Origin: Sporichthya brevicatena
GTDB lineage: Bacteria > Actinomycetota > Actinomycetes > Sporichthyales > Sporichthyaceae
NCBI RefSeq assembly: GCF_039525035.1
Contig: NZ_BAAAHE010000001.1
Span: forward strand, 9,255-73,254
Direction: 5' to 3'
Length of the DNA stretch: 64,000 nucleotides
Shown here one piece after another: positions 44,573 through 54,652 of this stretch (the stretch's first letter is position 1; each line of letters starts with the position of its first letter). The position numbers were made by a program, and so were the translations under genes. A model generated the notes under the pieces. It was given only the letters and a program-made list of their open reading frames with translations, was not told the DNA's origin and did no database searches.

Positions 44573-46531
44573 TCAGTCCTCACTCGCCGCGCTGGGCAGC
44601 TTCTCGGAGATCAGATTCATGACGGACGAGTCGGCGAGGGTCGTCACGTCGCCGATGTCCCGGTTCTCGGCCACGTCGCGCAGCAGGCGGCGCATGATCT
44701 TTCCGGACCGCGTCTTCGGCAGCTCGGGAACGACCATGATCTGCCGCGGCTTCGCGATCGGCCCGATCTCCTTGGCCACGTGGGCCCGGAGCTCGGCGAC
44801 CACGTCCGCGCCGCCGTCACCGGCGCTGCTGCGCAGGATGACGAAGGCGACGATGCCCTGACCGGTGGTGGCGTCGGTGGCACCGACGACGGCGGCCTCC
44901 GCGACCTTCTCGTGGGAGACCAGGGCCGACTCGACCTCGGTGGTCGAGATGCGGTGGCCGGAGACGTTCATGACGTCGTCGACGCGGCCGAGGAGCCAGA
45001 CGTCACCGTCGTCGTCCTTCTTCGCGCCGTCACCGGCGAAGTACAGGCCCTCGAAGCGCGACCAGTACGTCTCCTTGAAGCGCTCCGGGTCACCCCAGAT
45101 GCCGCGCAGCATCGACGGCCACGGCTCGGTGAGAACCATGTAGCCGCCGTGCCCGTTGGGGACCGGCTTGGCGTTGTCGTCGACGACGTCGGCGCCGATG
45201 CCCGGCAGCGGCCGCATGGCCGAACCCGGCTTCGTCGCGGTGACGCCCGGGAGCGGGCTGATCATGATCGCCCCGGTCTCGGTCTGCCACCACGTGTCGA
45301 CGATCGGGGCCTTGTCGCCACCGATGACGCGGCGGTACCAGATCCAGGCCTCGGGGTTGATGTTCTCGCCGACCGAGCCGAGCAGGCGGATCTTCGACAG
45401 GTCGAACTTCGCGGGGATGTCGTCGCCCCACTTCATGAACGTCCGGATCGCGGTGGGCGCGGTGTAGAGGATCGTGACCCCGTACTTCTCGGCGACCTCC
45501 CACCACCGGCCCTGGTGCGGGGTGTCCGGGGTGCCCTCGTACATCACCGAGGTCGCCCGGTTCGCGAGCGGCCCGTAGACGATGTAGGAGTGTCCGGTCA
45601 CCCAGCCGACGTCGGCGGTGCACCAGTAGACGTCGCTCTCCGGCTTGATGTCGAAGACGTACTTGTGCGTGTACGCACACTGCGTCAGATAGCCGCCCGT
45701 CGTGTGGAGGATGCCCTTCGGCTTCCCCGTCGTGCCGGACGTGTAGAGCAGGTACAGCGGGTGCTCGGAGTCGAACGCCTCCGGCGTGTGCTGGTCCGAC
45801 GCGCTGTCGACGACGTCGTGCCACCACACGTCGCGACCCTCGGTCCAGGCGACGTCCTGGCCGGTCCGCCGGACCACGAGGACGTTGCGGACGTCGGGGC
45901 ACTTCGCGACCGCCTCGTCCACGGCCGGCTTCAGCACGGCCGGGGCCCCGCGCCGGTAGCCACCGTCCGCGGTGATGATCACCCGCGCGTCGGCGTCCTG
46001 GACGCGGGACGCGAGGGCGTCCGCGGAGAAGCCGCCGAAGACCACCGAGTGCGGGGCGCCGATGCGCGCGCAGGCGAGCATCGCGACGACCGTCTCCGGG
46101 ATCATCGGCATGTAGATGCAGACGCGGTCGCCGGTCTTCACACCCAGCGCGATCAGCGCGTTCGCAGCCTTGCTGACCTCACGTTGGAGGTCGGAGTAGG
46201 TGATGGTGCGGGTGTCGCCGGGCTCGCCCTCCCAGTGGAAGGCGACCTGCGAGCCGTGGCCGGCCTCGACGTGCCGGTCCACGCAGTTGTAGGCGACGTT
46301 GAGCTTGCCCCCGACGAACCACTTCGCGACCGGGGCGCCGGACCAGTCGAGGACCGTGTCCCACTTCTGCTCCCAGGACAGGGCGTCGGCCTGTTCGGCC
46401 CAGAACGCGAGCCGGTCCTTGGCCGCGTGGTCGTACAGGTCGGCCTGGGCGTTCGCCGCCGCCGCGAACTCGGCCGGCGGCTCGAAGCGCCGGTTCTCGG
46501 ACATCAGGTTGGACAGGGCGTCTGAGCTCAC
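44573..46531 (-). CDS. acs: Acetate-CoA ligase
   Basis: A 652-residue acetyl-CoA synthetase of normal length: [11 protein letters not shown] (ATP/AMP motif), [21 protein letters not shown] (substrate pocket with the conserved Trp), and the C-terminal regulatory lysine in [12 protein letters not shown], which is acetylated in homologues. It forms acetyl-CoA via acetyl-AMP. GTG 46531 has GGAGG 8 bp upstream, so the long unsupported upstream extension is rejected. It lies between a PucR-type regulator and an acetate-type symporter, corresponding to Rv3667. Confidence 0.96.
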   Translation of the reverse strand: MSSDALSNLMSENRRFEPPAEFAAAANAQADLYDHAAKDRLAFWAEQADALSWEQKWDTVLDWSGAPVAKWFVGGKLNVAYNCVDRHVEAGHGSQVAFHWEGEPGDTRTITYSDLQREVSKAANALIALGVKTGDRVCIYMPMIPETVVAMLACARIGAPHSVVFGGFSADALASRVQDADARVIITADGGYRRGAPAVLKPAVDEAVAKCPDVRNVLVVRRTGQDVAWTEGRDVWWHDVVDSASDQHTPEAFDSEHPLYLLYTSGTTGKPKGILHTTGGYLTQCAYTHKYVFDIKPESDVYWCTADVGWVTGHSYIVYGPLANRATSVMYEGTPDTPHQGRWWEVAEKYGVTILYTAPTAIRTFMKWGDDIPAKFDLSKIRLLGSVGENINPEAWIWYRRVIGGDKAPIVDTWWQTETGAIMISPLPGVTATKPGSAMRPLPGIGADVVDDNAKPVPNGHGGYMVLTEPWPSMLRGIWGDPERFKETYWSRFEGLYFAGDGAKKDDDGDVWLLGRVDDVMNVSGHRISTTEVESALVSHEKVAEAAVVGATDATTGQGIVAFVILRSSAGDGGADVVAELRAHVAKEIGPIAKPRQIMVVPELPKTRSGKIMRRLLRDVAENRDIGDVTTLADSSVMNLISEKLPSAASED

Positions 46532-46603
46532 GTCGGGGTCCTCCGGGTCGTACTTGGGGCACAACTGTGGGTCCGGCAGCGGGGCGCTGCCGGCGACCGC
46601 GAC

Positions 46604-46635
46604 CTCCCGGTGCCCCGCCGTTGGGGCACCGGGAG
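46604..46635 (-). terminator. Terminator hairpin between symporter and acs
   Basis: CTCCCGGTGCCCC (46604-46616) pairs with GGGGCACCGGGAG (46623-46635), 13 bp with a 6-nt loop. It lies after the symporter stop and before acs on the same strand, so it may separate or attenuate the two. Confidence 0.75.
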
Positions 46636-46674
46636 AGCCGCGATGGATGAAGCACGAGGGCCGCCGGGGCAGGC

Positions 46675-48324
46675 CTAGTGCTGAGCCGCCTTCTCGGCAC
46701 CGGCGCCGGTGAGGGCGCGGACCTCGAAGTTGCGGTACTTCGCGATGGACTCCGGCTCCTTCGAGGTGAGGGTGCCGAGAATGCCGAAGAGGAAGCCGGC
46801 GGGGATCGAGATGATGCCCGGGTTCTTCAGCGGGAAGTACGACCAGTCGTGCTCCTTGAACAGCGCCGTCGGGCCACCGGAGACGTTCGGCGAGAAGATG
46901 ATCAGGCCGACGCACACGATGAGACCGCCGTAGATCGCCCAGGTCGCGCCTCGGGTGTTGAAGCGGGGCCAGAACAGGTTCAGCAGGATCGACGGCAGGT
47001 TCGCCGACGCCGCGACCGCGAAGGCCAGGGCGACGAGGAACGCGATGTTCAGGTCTTGCGCGAACAGACTGAGCACGATCGCCACGCCACCGATGACGAA
47101 GGCCGAGATCCGGGCGACCTTGACCTCCTCCTGCTCGGAGCAGTTGCCACTCTTGATGACGTTGGCGTACAGGTCGTGCGAGAACGACGACGACGACGCC
47201 AGGGTCAGACCGGCCACGACCGCGAGGATCGTCGCGAAGGCGACCGCGGAGATCAGCGCCAGCAGGATCGCGCCACCGGCACTGCCTTCACCGCCACCGA
47301 CTTCTTCGGCGAGCAGTGGCGAGGCCAGGTTGCCGGAGGCGTCCTCCGCGATGATCGCGTTGCGGCCGAGCAGCGCCGCGGCACCGAACCCGAGGACCAG
47401 GGTCATCAGGTAGAACGAGCCGATGATCCCGATCGCCCACAGGACCGAGGTACGCGCGTCCTTGGCGGTCGGCACCGTGTAGAAGCGGATCAGGATGTGC
47501 GGCAGGCCGGCGGTGCCGAGCACCAGGGCCAGCGCGAGGGAGATGAAGTCGATCTTCGTCGTGCCGGTCAGGCCGTACTGCGCACCACCACCGAGGTAGA
47601 GGAACTCGCGCACCTCGGCGGCTGCCGCGTTGAAGCCGTCACCCAGCTTCTCCTGCGCGTCCCGCTCCGAGGCCTCGGCCAGCATGCGCGAGATGTTGAA
47701 GTCGAACTTCAGCAGCGTCAGGAAGACGACGATGACCGTGCCGGTCATGAGCAGGCAGGCCTTGACGATCTGCACGTACGTCGTGCCGCGCATGCCGCCA
47801 ACGGTGACGTAGACGATCATCAGCGCGCCGACCGCGACGATCGTCAGGTTCTTCGCCGCGTCCGAATCGGCGCCGATCAGCAGGGCGACGAGCTTGCCCG
47901 CGCCGGCCATCTGCGCGAGCAGGTAGAAGATCGACACGACGACCGTCGAGGTGGCCGCCGCCGTCCGGACCGGCTTCTGCCGCATCCGGTAGGAGAGGAC
48001 GTCGGCCATCGTGTAGCGGCCGGTGTTCCGCAGCAGCTCGGCGACGAGCAGCAGGGCGACCAGCCACGCGACGAGGAAGCCGATGGAGTAGAGGAAGCCG
48101 TCGTACCCGTTGAGGGCGATGGCGCCGGAGATGCCGAGGAAGCTCGCGGCCGACATGTAGTCGCCGGAGATCGCAAGGCCGTTCTGGAAGCCGCTGAACC
48201 CGCGGCCACCGTGGTAGAAGTCGCCGGCCGCGGTGTTCTGCCGCGAGGCGATCATCGTGATGTACAGCGTCAGGGCGACGACCGCGCCGAACAGGCTGAC
48301 GGTCAGCGTCTCGGTGCCGGTCAC
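46675..48324 (-). CDS. actP: Cation/acetate symporter
   Basis: A 549-residue SSS-family transporter with ~13 helices: [61 protein letters not shown]. This is the ActP/MctC group that takes up acetate, propionate or pyruvate with a cation. It overlaps the upstream DUF485 gene by 4 bp, the usual pair. Placed just before acs it supplies the acetate that Acs activates. Symbol by family resemblance; substrate range not proven. Confidence 0.92.
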   Translation of the reverse strand: MTGTETLTVSLFGAVVALTLYITMIASRQNTAAGDFYHGGRGFSGFQNGLAISGDYMSAASFLGISGAIALNGYDGFLYSIGFLVAWLVALLLVAELLRNTGRYTMADVLSYRMRQKPVRTAAATSTVVVSIFYLLAQMAGAGKLVALLIGADSDAAKNLTIVAVGALMIVYVTVGGMRGTTYVQIVKACLLMTGTVIVVFLTLLKFDFNISRMLAEASERDAQEKLGDGFNAAAAEVREFLYLGGGAQYGLTGTTKIDFISLALALVLGTAGLPHILIRFYTVPTAKDARTSVLWAIGIIGSFYLMTLVLGFGAAALLGRNAIIAEDASGNLASPLLAEEVGGGEGSAGGAILLALISAVAFATILAVVAGLTLASSSSFSHDLYANVIKSGNCSEQEEVKVARISAFVIGGVAIVLSLFAQDLNIAFLVALAFAVAASANLPSILLNLFWPRFNTRGATWAIYGGLIVCVGLIIFSPNVSGGPTALFKEHDWSYFPLKNPGIISIPAGFLFGILGTLTSKEPESIAKYRNFEVRALTGAGAEKAAQH

Positions 48325-48674
48325 TTGGCGCCTCCCCCGGTGTGGCGGGCCAGCAGACCGCGCGAGCGGCTGTCCAGCTCGACCTCCGCACGCTTCGCGT
48401 AGTAATACGCGATGCCGAACGTCGACGCGAACTGCAGCAGGCCGAAGAGCAGCCCGACGTTGATGTGGCCGAGCACCTCTTCCCGCATGAAGCCGTGCGC
48501 GTAGGTCGCGCAGATGACGTAGAGGAAGTACCAGGCCATGAAGCCCAGGACGAGGGGGAAGACCAGGCGCTTGAACCTGCGCCTCAGTTCGGCGAACTCG
48601 GGATCGTTGTAGATCGCTTCGTGTTCGGCGTCCATGCCGGTCGGCGACCGGCCCGGCTCATCGACTTGGGCCAC
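48321..48674 (-). CDS. DUF485 membrane protein, partner of acetate symporter
   Basis: A 117-residue protein with two helices (LVFPLVLGFMAWYFLYVICATY and GLLFGLLQFASTFGIAYYY) and the DUF485 signature around NDPEFAELRRRFKRLVFPL. GTG 48674 has AAAGGGAG upstream. It overlaps the symporter start. The longer frame beginning at 48788 has no ribosome site. Confidence 0.88.
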   Translation of the reverse strand: MAQVDEPGRSPTGMDAEHEAIYNDPEFAELRRRFKRLVFPLVLGFMAWYFLYVICATYAHGFMREEVLGHINVGLLFGLLQFASTFGIAYYYAKRAEVELDSRSRGLLARHTGGGAK

Positions 48675-49369
48675 GGGGTACTCCCTTTGTCGCGGTTGTT
48701 CGCACTCGTGCGGGGTCGCGCGACACCTTAGGTGCGCTGCATCACGCTGTGACCGTTGTCGCAACGGCCAAACGTTCGCGCGCCCCATACGTGCGCCAGA
48801 CGGCGCTCCGGACCCGTTGGGCGAGCCGTCTGTTACGACGAATGGTCACGTTCCTTGCGCCCAGCGGACGATCTTTCTCAGGAAGGATCGGAATATCTCT
48901 CGATGTCGAGATACCGCCCAACGGGCCGCAGTCGCGAGGTTGAGACCTGGGTCACGCCCGCAACTCCTCGTGATCCAGGCCACCGTGTTGGCAAATGCGA
49001 GGAAATCGCCCTCGGATACCAACGTTTTGGGGGGAAGATCGTCAATACTTGTTCGTCCGGACAAATGACGAACGCCACACCCCCCGTTCGGCGCAAAAAG
49101 CTACCGCTCGTCGATGCCAGGAATGTCCGACATTGCCGTCCGGACTTTCCTGAGAAACCGTCCTGGTTGGAGGCGTCCCGCCCCGGAAGTTCCATGTCCG
49201 TGTTCAGCCCCTGTTACATCGGACACATCCGGAGCGATACGTCACCAAGCCCTTCGCCCGGAGGGCTGCACGCTCCTATCCACCTCGTCGCCCGGCGGAG
49301 CGAACCTCCCCGTACACCGCGACGAGCCTGATGCCGGTCTCCCCCGAGCCGGCGTGAAGGGAACGGTTC
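48675..49369. promoter_or_regulatory. Long non-coding regulatory region with repeated palindromes
   Basis: A 695-bp gap with no convincing gene, less GC-rich than its surroundings. It contains TATCTC-N8-GAGATA (48894-48913) and four GTCCGGAC/TGTCCG-type sites: GTCCGGAC at 49055-49062, AATGTC-C-GACATT at 49122-49134, GTCCGGAC at 49138-49145, and TGTCCG (49195) facing CGGACA (49220-49225). They lie upstream of the molybdenum hydroxylase pair, which probably has a long leader or a multi-site operator array. Confidence 0.55.
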
Positions 49370-51760
49370 ATGTCACCAACACCCAGCCCCGACTCCGCGG
49401 CCATCGCTGAGTCACCCGTCGAGACGCCGAGGGGTACCACCCGTCGTCAGTTCGTCGGATACGTCCTGGCCGGCACCACGCTGGCCGTCACCGCTGATGT
49501 CGCCTGGGAGACCGCCGCCCCCAGCACCGCCCACGCAGCCGGTGCATCGCCCATTCCGAGCAACCCGACCCTCTCGGACAACTACGACTTCCTGGACGCG
49601 TACCGGGATTCGTGCCTTCCGACGAACCACCACCTGAAGATCGACGTCACGCCTGACGGCAAGGCGCACTTCGCGATTCCGCGCCAGGAAGCCGGCCAGG
49701 GCATCACCACCTCGTTCGCGCAGGTCATTGCCGACGAGATGGACATGCCGATCGAGAACGTCGTGTGCACCCTCGAGGACGCCCGTCCCGAGCTGGTCTT
49801 CAACATGCTGACCGGTGGTTCGACGTCGCACTTCTCGCTGTGGATGCCCATGAAGACCATGGCCGCCACCGCCCGTACCGCTCTCGCCACCGCCGCGGCC
49901 GAGAAGTGGGGCGTTCCGGTGTCCTCGGTCAAGACCCGTGACGGCGCCGTGTTCGGCCCCGACGGTCAGATGGCCACCTACGGCTCCCTCTCCGAGCTCG
50001 CCGCGTCGCGCGTCACCAAGCCGCTCGACGTCAAGCTCAAGAGCAAGCCCGGCAAGTACATGGGTCAGAGCATCGGCCGCGTCGACGCTCTCGACATCGT
50101 GCAGGGCAAGAAGCAGTTCGCGATGGACCTCAAGGTCCCGAACGCGATGCCGACGATGGTCTGCCGTCCGCCGACACTGAACGGCACCGTGCAGTCGATC
50201 GAGAACCTCGAGCAGGTCAAGGCGATGCCGGGTGTCACCGACGTCGGCGCGATCTCCCGCGGTGTGGCCGTCCGTGCGCGCACGTTCGGTCAGTGCATCG
50301 ACGCCATCCGCGCCCTGAAGGTCACGTGGGGCGCCGGCACCATCGACAACGAGAACAACGAGTCGCTCACCGCCAAGGTGGCCTCGGTCCTCCTTCCGAT
50401 CGCCCCGGCCCTCCCCTCGGACGAGGTCATCGAAGAGGACTACGTCTACCACTACCGCAGCGGTTCTCCCCTGGAGACGAACTGCGCCGTGGCCGACGTG
50501 CGTGGCGACACCGCTGAGGTGTGGGCCGCTCACAACATGCCGATCGTCACCCTCCAGCGCATCGCGCTGATGCTGAACATCCCCGAGGACAACGTGGTCG
50601 TGCACTGCACCACCGCGGGTGGCTCCTTCGGTCGGCACCTGTTCTCGGACGCCTCCTACGAGGCCGTCGAGGCCAGCAAGCTGTTCGGCAAGCCGGTCCG
50701 GCTCATGTACCACCGCTCGGACGACGCTCGCCACGGCCGCATGCACCCGATGATGGTCAACCGGGTTCGCATGACCAAGAACGGCAACAGCATCACCAGC
50801 TTCACCATGAGCAGCGCTTCCAGCGCCTGCGACTGGACCCACGGTCTCGGCGAGATCATCTCCGGTTCGGCGACCGCCCAGGACCCGCGTCTTGGCTTCT
50901 CCGGCAACAAGGAGATCGGCAACCTCTCGATAGCCGTGGCCTTCTACCAGCTCGTGACGAGCGTGCCGTACAACTTCGGCAGCACGGCCGTCTACCTGAA
51001 CGAGATCTTCGCGTACGACACGCTGCCGACCTCCGCGGTCCGCAACGTGTACTCGCCGGACACCGGCTGCGCCCGCGAGATCCACGTCTCGAAGGTGGCT
51101 GACGCCTTTGGCATGGACGACTACGAGTTCCGTCGTGCGTTCGCCAAGGACGACGGCTGGCGTGCGGTGCTCGACAAGGCCGCCGAGGCCGGTAACTGGG
51201 GCCGCACGATGCCGGAGGGCACTGCCCAGGCCATCGCGCTGCACAGTGAGTACCAGTGCAAGGTCGCCTGCTTCATGGAGATCGACGCTCGGCCGGCCAT
51301 GGTCAACCGGAAGATCCGGGAGGCCTACACCGGTCCGCGTATCACCAAGGCGATCATGGCCGTTGACGCGGGCCGCGTGATCAACCCGCGCAACTTCCAG
51401 GCCAACATGATGGGTGGCTGCATGGACGGCATCGCGCAGGCGCTGACCGCCAGCTGCCACATCGAGGACGGCCTGCCGCTCGAGGCGTCGTGGGACAACT
51501 ACCGGTACACCCGGCAGTGGAACGTTCCCTACGTCTTCGAGTGCCACCTGATGCCGGACAACCGTGAGATCGGTGGTGGCGCCGGCGAGACCGGTGTGGC
51601 CGCCGGCCAGGCGGCTGCCTCCATCGCGTGGGGCCGCGCCAAGGGCACGCTCCCGACCATCAACCCGGTCAACTTCAACGACCCCCTCGGGTTCGTGGTC
51701 AAGCCCAAGGTTCCGCCGATCCCGCAGTCGCCCGTCAATGGCCGTCGGTTCGCGCGCTGA
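49370..51760 (+). CDS. Tat-exported molybdopterin hydroxylase large subunit (IorB-like)
   Basis: A 796-residue protein of the xanthine oxidase/isoquinoline 1-oxidoreductase beta family. A Tat signal (TTRRQFVGYVLAGTTLAV) is at residues ~23-40. Family segments include GGSTSHFSLWMPMKTMAATAR, TTAGGSFGRH(LF), and GGGAGETGVAAGQAAASIAW near the C-terminus, which holds the conserved active-site Glu of the family (GETG). It binds Mo-pterin and pairs with the 2Fe-2S subunit encoded 26 bp downstream. AAGGGAACGG precedes the ATG. Codon choice (more GGT, CGT, GCT) differs from neighbours, suggesting very high expression or transfer. The substrate is unknown, and no cytochrome or FAD subunit is nearby. Confidence 0.88.
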   Translation: MSPTPSPDSAAIAESPVETPRGTTRRQFVGYVLAGTTLAVTADVAWETAAPSTAHAAGASPIPSNPTLSDNYDFLDAYRDSCLPTNHHLKIDVTPDGKAHFAIPRQEAGQGITTSFAQVIADEMDMPIENVVCTLEDARPELVFNMLTGGSTSHFSLWMPMKTMAATARTALATAAAEKWGVPVSSVKTRDGAVFGPDGQMATYGSLSELAASRVTKPLDVKLKSKPGKYMGQSIGRVDALDIVQGKKQFAMDLKVPNAMPTMVCRPPTLNGTVQSIENLEQVKAMPGVTDVGAISRGVAVRARTFGQCIDAIRALKVTWGAGTIDNENNESLTAKVASVLLPIAPALPSDEVIEEDYVYHYRSGSPLETNCAVADVRGDTAEVWAAHNMPIVTLQRIALMLNIPEDNVVVHCTTAGGSFGRHLFSDASYEAVEASKLFGKPVRLMYHRSDDARHGRMHPMMVNRVRMTKNGNSITSFTMSSASSACDWTHGLGEIISGSATAQDPRLGFSGNKEIGNLSIAVAFYQLVTSVPYNFGSTAVYLNEIFAYDTLPTSAVRNVYSPDTGCAREIHVSKVADAFGMDDYEFRRAFAKDDGWRAVLDKAAEAGNWGRTMPEGTAQAIALHSEYQCKVACFMEIDARPAMVNRKIREAYTGPRITKAIMAVDAGRVINPRNFQANMMGGCMDGIAQALTASCHIEDGLPLEASWDNYRYTRQWNVPYVFECHLMPDNREIGGGAGETGVAAGQAAASIAWGRAKGTLPTINPVNFNDPLGFVVKPKVPPIPQSPVNGRRFAR

Positions 51761-51786
51761 CCTGACTACGAAGAAAGGAGAGATCC

Positions 51787-52263
51787 GTGCCTAAGCACTC
51801 GTTCGTCCTGAACGGTAAGAAGGTCAGCGTTGACATCGAGAACAACGTCCGCATGCTGTGGGTTTTGCGTGACGTCCTTGGTGTGACCGGCCCGAAGTAC
51901 GGCTGTGGTATCCGTGTGTGCCAGGCCTGCACCTCCCACCTGAACGGCAAGCACTTCAACCCGTGCTCCGTTCCGGTCTCGGACATCAAGTCCTCCGACC
52001 GGATCACCACGATTGAGGGCCTCGCCAAGACGGCCAAGGGCAGCCTGCACCCGGTCCAGGAAGCCTGGATCAAGTACGACGTCGCCCAGTGCGGTTACTG
52101 CCAGCCCGGCCAGATCATGGCCGCGACTGCGCTGATCAACCGTGTGAAGAAGTCCGGCCGCAAGATCTCCGAGGCCGACCTCGACACGCTGCGCAACGTC
52201 TGCCGCTGCGGCACCTACCCCCGCATCCGCGAGGCTGTGAAGTACGCCGCGAGCAAGATGTAA
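51787..52263 (+). CDS. (2Fe-2S) subunit of molybdenum hydroxylase (IorA-like)
   Basis: A 158-residue ferredoxin-type subunit. The plant-type cluster ligands are in YGCGIRVCQACTSHL plus a later Cys; the second cluster is in QCGYCQPGQ and NVCRCGTYPRIR. It hands electrons from the Mo subunit to an unknown acceptor. The start is GTG 51787 with AAAGGAG 7 bp upstream. It has no signal peptide, so it must be exported with its Tat-tagged partner. It ends in a strong terminator. Confidence 0.92.
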   Translation: MPKHSFVLNGKKVSVDIENNVRMLWVLRDVLGVTGPKYGCGIRVCQACTSHLNGKHFNPCSVPVSDIKSSDRITTIEGLAKTAKGSLHPVQEAWIKYDVAQCGYCQPGQIMAATALINRVKKSGRKISEADLDTLRNVCRCGTYPRIREAVKYAASKM

Positions 52264-52298
52264 CGAGCTAGTCGCGCACCACTCGGGGGTGCACGCGC

Positions 52299-52331
52299 GG
52301 CCCCCCGTCCGGCTCAGCCGGGCGGGGGGCC
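52299..52331. terminator. Terminator hairpin after iorA-like gene
   Basis: GGCCCCCCGTCCGGCT pairs with AGCCGGGCGGGGGGCC (one G-T wobble). It lies between convergent genes. Confidence 0.75.
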
Positions 52332-52349
52332 GTGACCGTTAACGGCCCG

Positions 52350-53108
52350 TCAGGTCCCAGAGGGGCTGGCGGTCTCGCTGCCGCTGCCCGACGAACCGCC
52401 GTCCTCCTCGTAACCGCAGGCGATCAGCGTCTCGCCGATGTACTGGTCGGCGTCGTCGCGGCCGGCGATGAGGGTGTACATCGTCGTGCGGAAGTTCTGG
52501 TCGTCGAGGGACTGGAGCTTGGCGACGAAGCAGCTGCGGACGTCGGGGTCGTCGATCGGGCCGCCCTCGCCCTCCTGGTAGTTCGTCCCGAACCCGGTGG
52601 CGAGGACCGAACGCAGGTAGTCGATGCTCCACTCGGACAGACGCCAGCCGGTCGCGTCCTTGGTGAACCGCCACGCGCCCTCGGCGCCGTCGGTGCTGCC
52701 GCCCTTGATCGCCACGACGGCGGAGGCGGAGTCGCCGGTGACGACGACGTCGCTCAGCTCGGCGCCGGTCGGGTCGTTGTCGTCGTCGGAGTCGTCGTCC
52801 TCCTCCTGACAGCTCTCCTGGCCGCCGAAGACGGCGAGCACGAACCCGGAGGTGGCGAGCTCCTCGCACTTCCGCTTCAGGTCGTCGGTGGTGAGGATCT
52901 CGACGGTCAGGGTGGTCAGCGCCTCGACGTCGGCCTCCGACGCCGACGGCGTGGGCTCGGGAGTGGCGCTCGCGGAGGCGGTCGCGGCGGGCGTGCTGAC
53001 CGCCTCGTTGTCGTCGTCGTCGTTCGCGCAGGCGCTCAGGACGAGGACCGCGCACGACGCGGCCACGACCGCCCGGAAGGCGGCCGTGCGGCGGCGGGGT
53101 CGGGCCAT
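52350..53108 (-). CDS. Lipoprotein of unknown function, acidic mature domain
   Basis: A 252-residue lipoprotein: signal ending VLVLSAC at about residue 28, then ANDDDDNEA, a Ser/Thr/Pro linker and a small alpha/beta domain with conserved-looking pairs of cysteines (KRKCEEL, ESCQEE, RSCFVAK, IACGYEE). A run of DDDSDDDND suggests a metal-binding or acidic loop. AAGGAG precedes ATG 53108 by 7 bp. It is divergent from nhaA. Function unknown. Confidence 0.8.
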   Translation of the reverse strand: MARPRRRTAAFRAVVAASCAVLVLSACANDDDDNEAVSTPAATASASATPEPTPSASEADVEALTTLTVEILTTDDLKRKCEELATSGFVLAVFGGQESCQEEDDDSDDDNDPTGAELSDVVVTGDSASAVVAIKGGSTDGAEGAWRFTKDATGWRLSEWSIDYLRSVLATGFGTNYQEGEGGPIDDPDVRSCFVAKLQSLDDQNFRTTMYTLIAGRDDADQYIGETLIACGYEEDGGSSGSGSETASPSGT

Positions 53109-53245
53109 GGTGGTGCTCCTTGTTCCGGACCGGTGGACGAAGAACCGGTGCGCTGGTGGGGTGGGTGACGCGGGGCGGTACTCGGCCGTACCGATCGGGT
53201 CGTCGAGCACGATTGTGAGGCCACGCCTAGACTGATCGATCAGGA

Positions 53246-54586
53246 GTGCCGGGAAGTCTGGTCGGCGATCGTGTTCCCGACCCCGGAGTCTCCTTGTCTC
53301 TCACCCCGCCCGGGCCGCCGCCCGCGCCCCGCCCCGCTGCGTCCCGCGTCCTGTTCGGCCGCCTGCCGACCCGCGAGGCCCGCTACCTGGCGCACGTCCT
53401 GCGCGACGAGACCGTGGGTGGGTTCCTGCTCCTGGCCGGGGCCGTGGTCGCCCTGGTCTGGGCGAATTCGCCCTGGTCCGACGCCTACGCCGAGCTGCTC
53501 CACAGCCACGTCGGGCCCAGCTCGATCGGGCTGGACCTGACCGTGGCCCACTGGGCGTCGGACGGCCTGCTCGCGCTGTTCTTCTTCGTGGCCGGCCTGG
53601 AGCTCAAGCGCGAACTCGTGGTCGGCGAGCTGCGGACGCCGGCGACGGCCCTGCTGCCGGTGGTCGCCGCCGGGTGCGGGATGGCCGTACCCGCGCTGCT
53701 GTACGTGGTGGTCAGCCTCGGGGAGCCCGGGGCGGGCGAGGGCTGGGCGATCCCGACCGCGACGGACATCGCGTTCGCGCTGACGGTGCTCGCGGTGGCC
53801 GGGTCGTCGCTCCCGACCGCCCTGCGGGCGTTCTTGCTGACGCTCGCGGTCGTCGACGACCTCGGGGCGATCACGATCATCGCGATCTTCTACACCGAGC
53901 AGATCGAGCTCGGATCCCTCGCCGGCGCGATCGCGGCCCTGGCGGCCTACGCCGTCCTGCAGCGCCGTCGGGTCCGGGCCTGGTGGGTCTACGTCCCGCT
54001 GGCACTGGGCGTGTGGTGGCTGGTCCACGACAGCGGCGTGCACGCGACGGTGGCCGGCGTGGCCCTCGGGCTGCTCACGCGGGTCCGGCCGGACGAGGGC
54101 GAGGCCTCCTCGCCCGCGGAGCGGCTGGAGCACCGGCTGGGGCCGATCTCGGCCGGCCTGGTGCTGCCGGTCTTCGCCTTCGCCGCGGCGGGGGTCGCCG
54201 TCTCGGGCGGGGACCTGCGGGCGGCGGCCGAGGACCCGGTGGCGGCCGGCGTGGCCGTCGGGCTGGTCGTCGGCAAGTTTCTCGGCGTCCTGGGCGGGAC
54301 GTGGGCGGCGGCGCGCTGGACGCGGGCCCAGCTCAGCCCCGACCTGGCCTGGAGCGACGTGGCGGCCGTGGCGACGCTGGCGGGCATCGGGTTCACGGTC
54401 TCCCTGCTGATCGGGGACCTGGCCTACGGGGACGACCCGACCCGGTCGGCCGCGGTCAAGGTTGCGGTGCTGGCCGCCTCCCTGGTGGCCGCCGCGATCG
54501 CGGTCGTGCAGCTGCGGTTCCGGGAGCGGCACGTCCGGCGGCGGGGCGGGGAGCGTGCCGACGGACAAACCGGGCAGACTGTGTGA
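53246..54586 (+). CDS. nhaA: Na+/H+ antiporter NhaA
   Basis: A 446-residue NhaA with the family segments LFFFVAGLELKRELVVGEL, GWAIPTATDIAFALTVL (containing the ion-binding Asp) and LAVVDDLGAITIIAIFY (two Asp). It exchanges Na+ for H+ across the inner membrane. The start is uncertain: GTG 53246, or TTG at 53294 just after GGAG. The N-terminal extension (PPGPPPAPRPAA) is Pro-rich. It lies at the left end of the ephE-marP-nth-crp block. Confidence 0.93.
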   Translation: MPGSLVGDRVPDPGVSLSLTPPGPPPAPRPAASRVLFGRLPTREARYLAHVLRDETVGGFLLLAGAVVALVWANSPWSDAYAELLHSHVGPSSIGLDLTVAHWASDGLLALFFFVAGLELKRELVVGELRTPATALLPVVAAGCGMAVPALLYVVVSLGEPGAGEGWAIPTATDIAFALTVLAVAGSSLPTALRAFLLTLAVVDDLGAITIIAIFYTEQIELGSLAGAIAALAAYAVLQRRRVRAWWVYVPLALGVWWLVHDSGVHATVAGVALGLLTRVRPDEGEASSPAERLEHRLGPISAGLVLPVFAFAAAGVAVSGGDLRAAAEDPVAAGVAVGLVVGKFLGVLGGTWAAARWTRAQLSPDLAWSDVAAVATLAGIGFTVSLLIGDLAYGDDPTRSAAVKVAVLAASLVAAAIAVVQLRFRERHVRRRGGERADGQTGQTV

Positions 54587-54652
54587 CCACCGCGCTGCCC
54601 GGTAGCGCGACCGTGGCGCCTCGTAGGGCGAACCAGCATTCGGGAGGACCCC

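Noticed and set aside
48756-49331. 191-codon frame in the long leader before the hydroxylase genes
   Set aside because: Product is low-complexity, lacks a domain, and the region is marked by palindromes rather than coding bias.
49412-51547. 711-codon open frame on the minus strand
   Set aside because: It is the complement of the molybdenum hydroxylase gene; the product has no domain and is only an effect of high GC at third positions.
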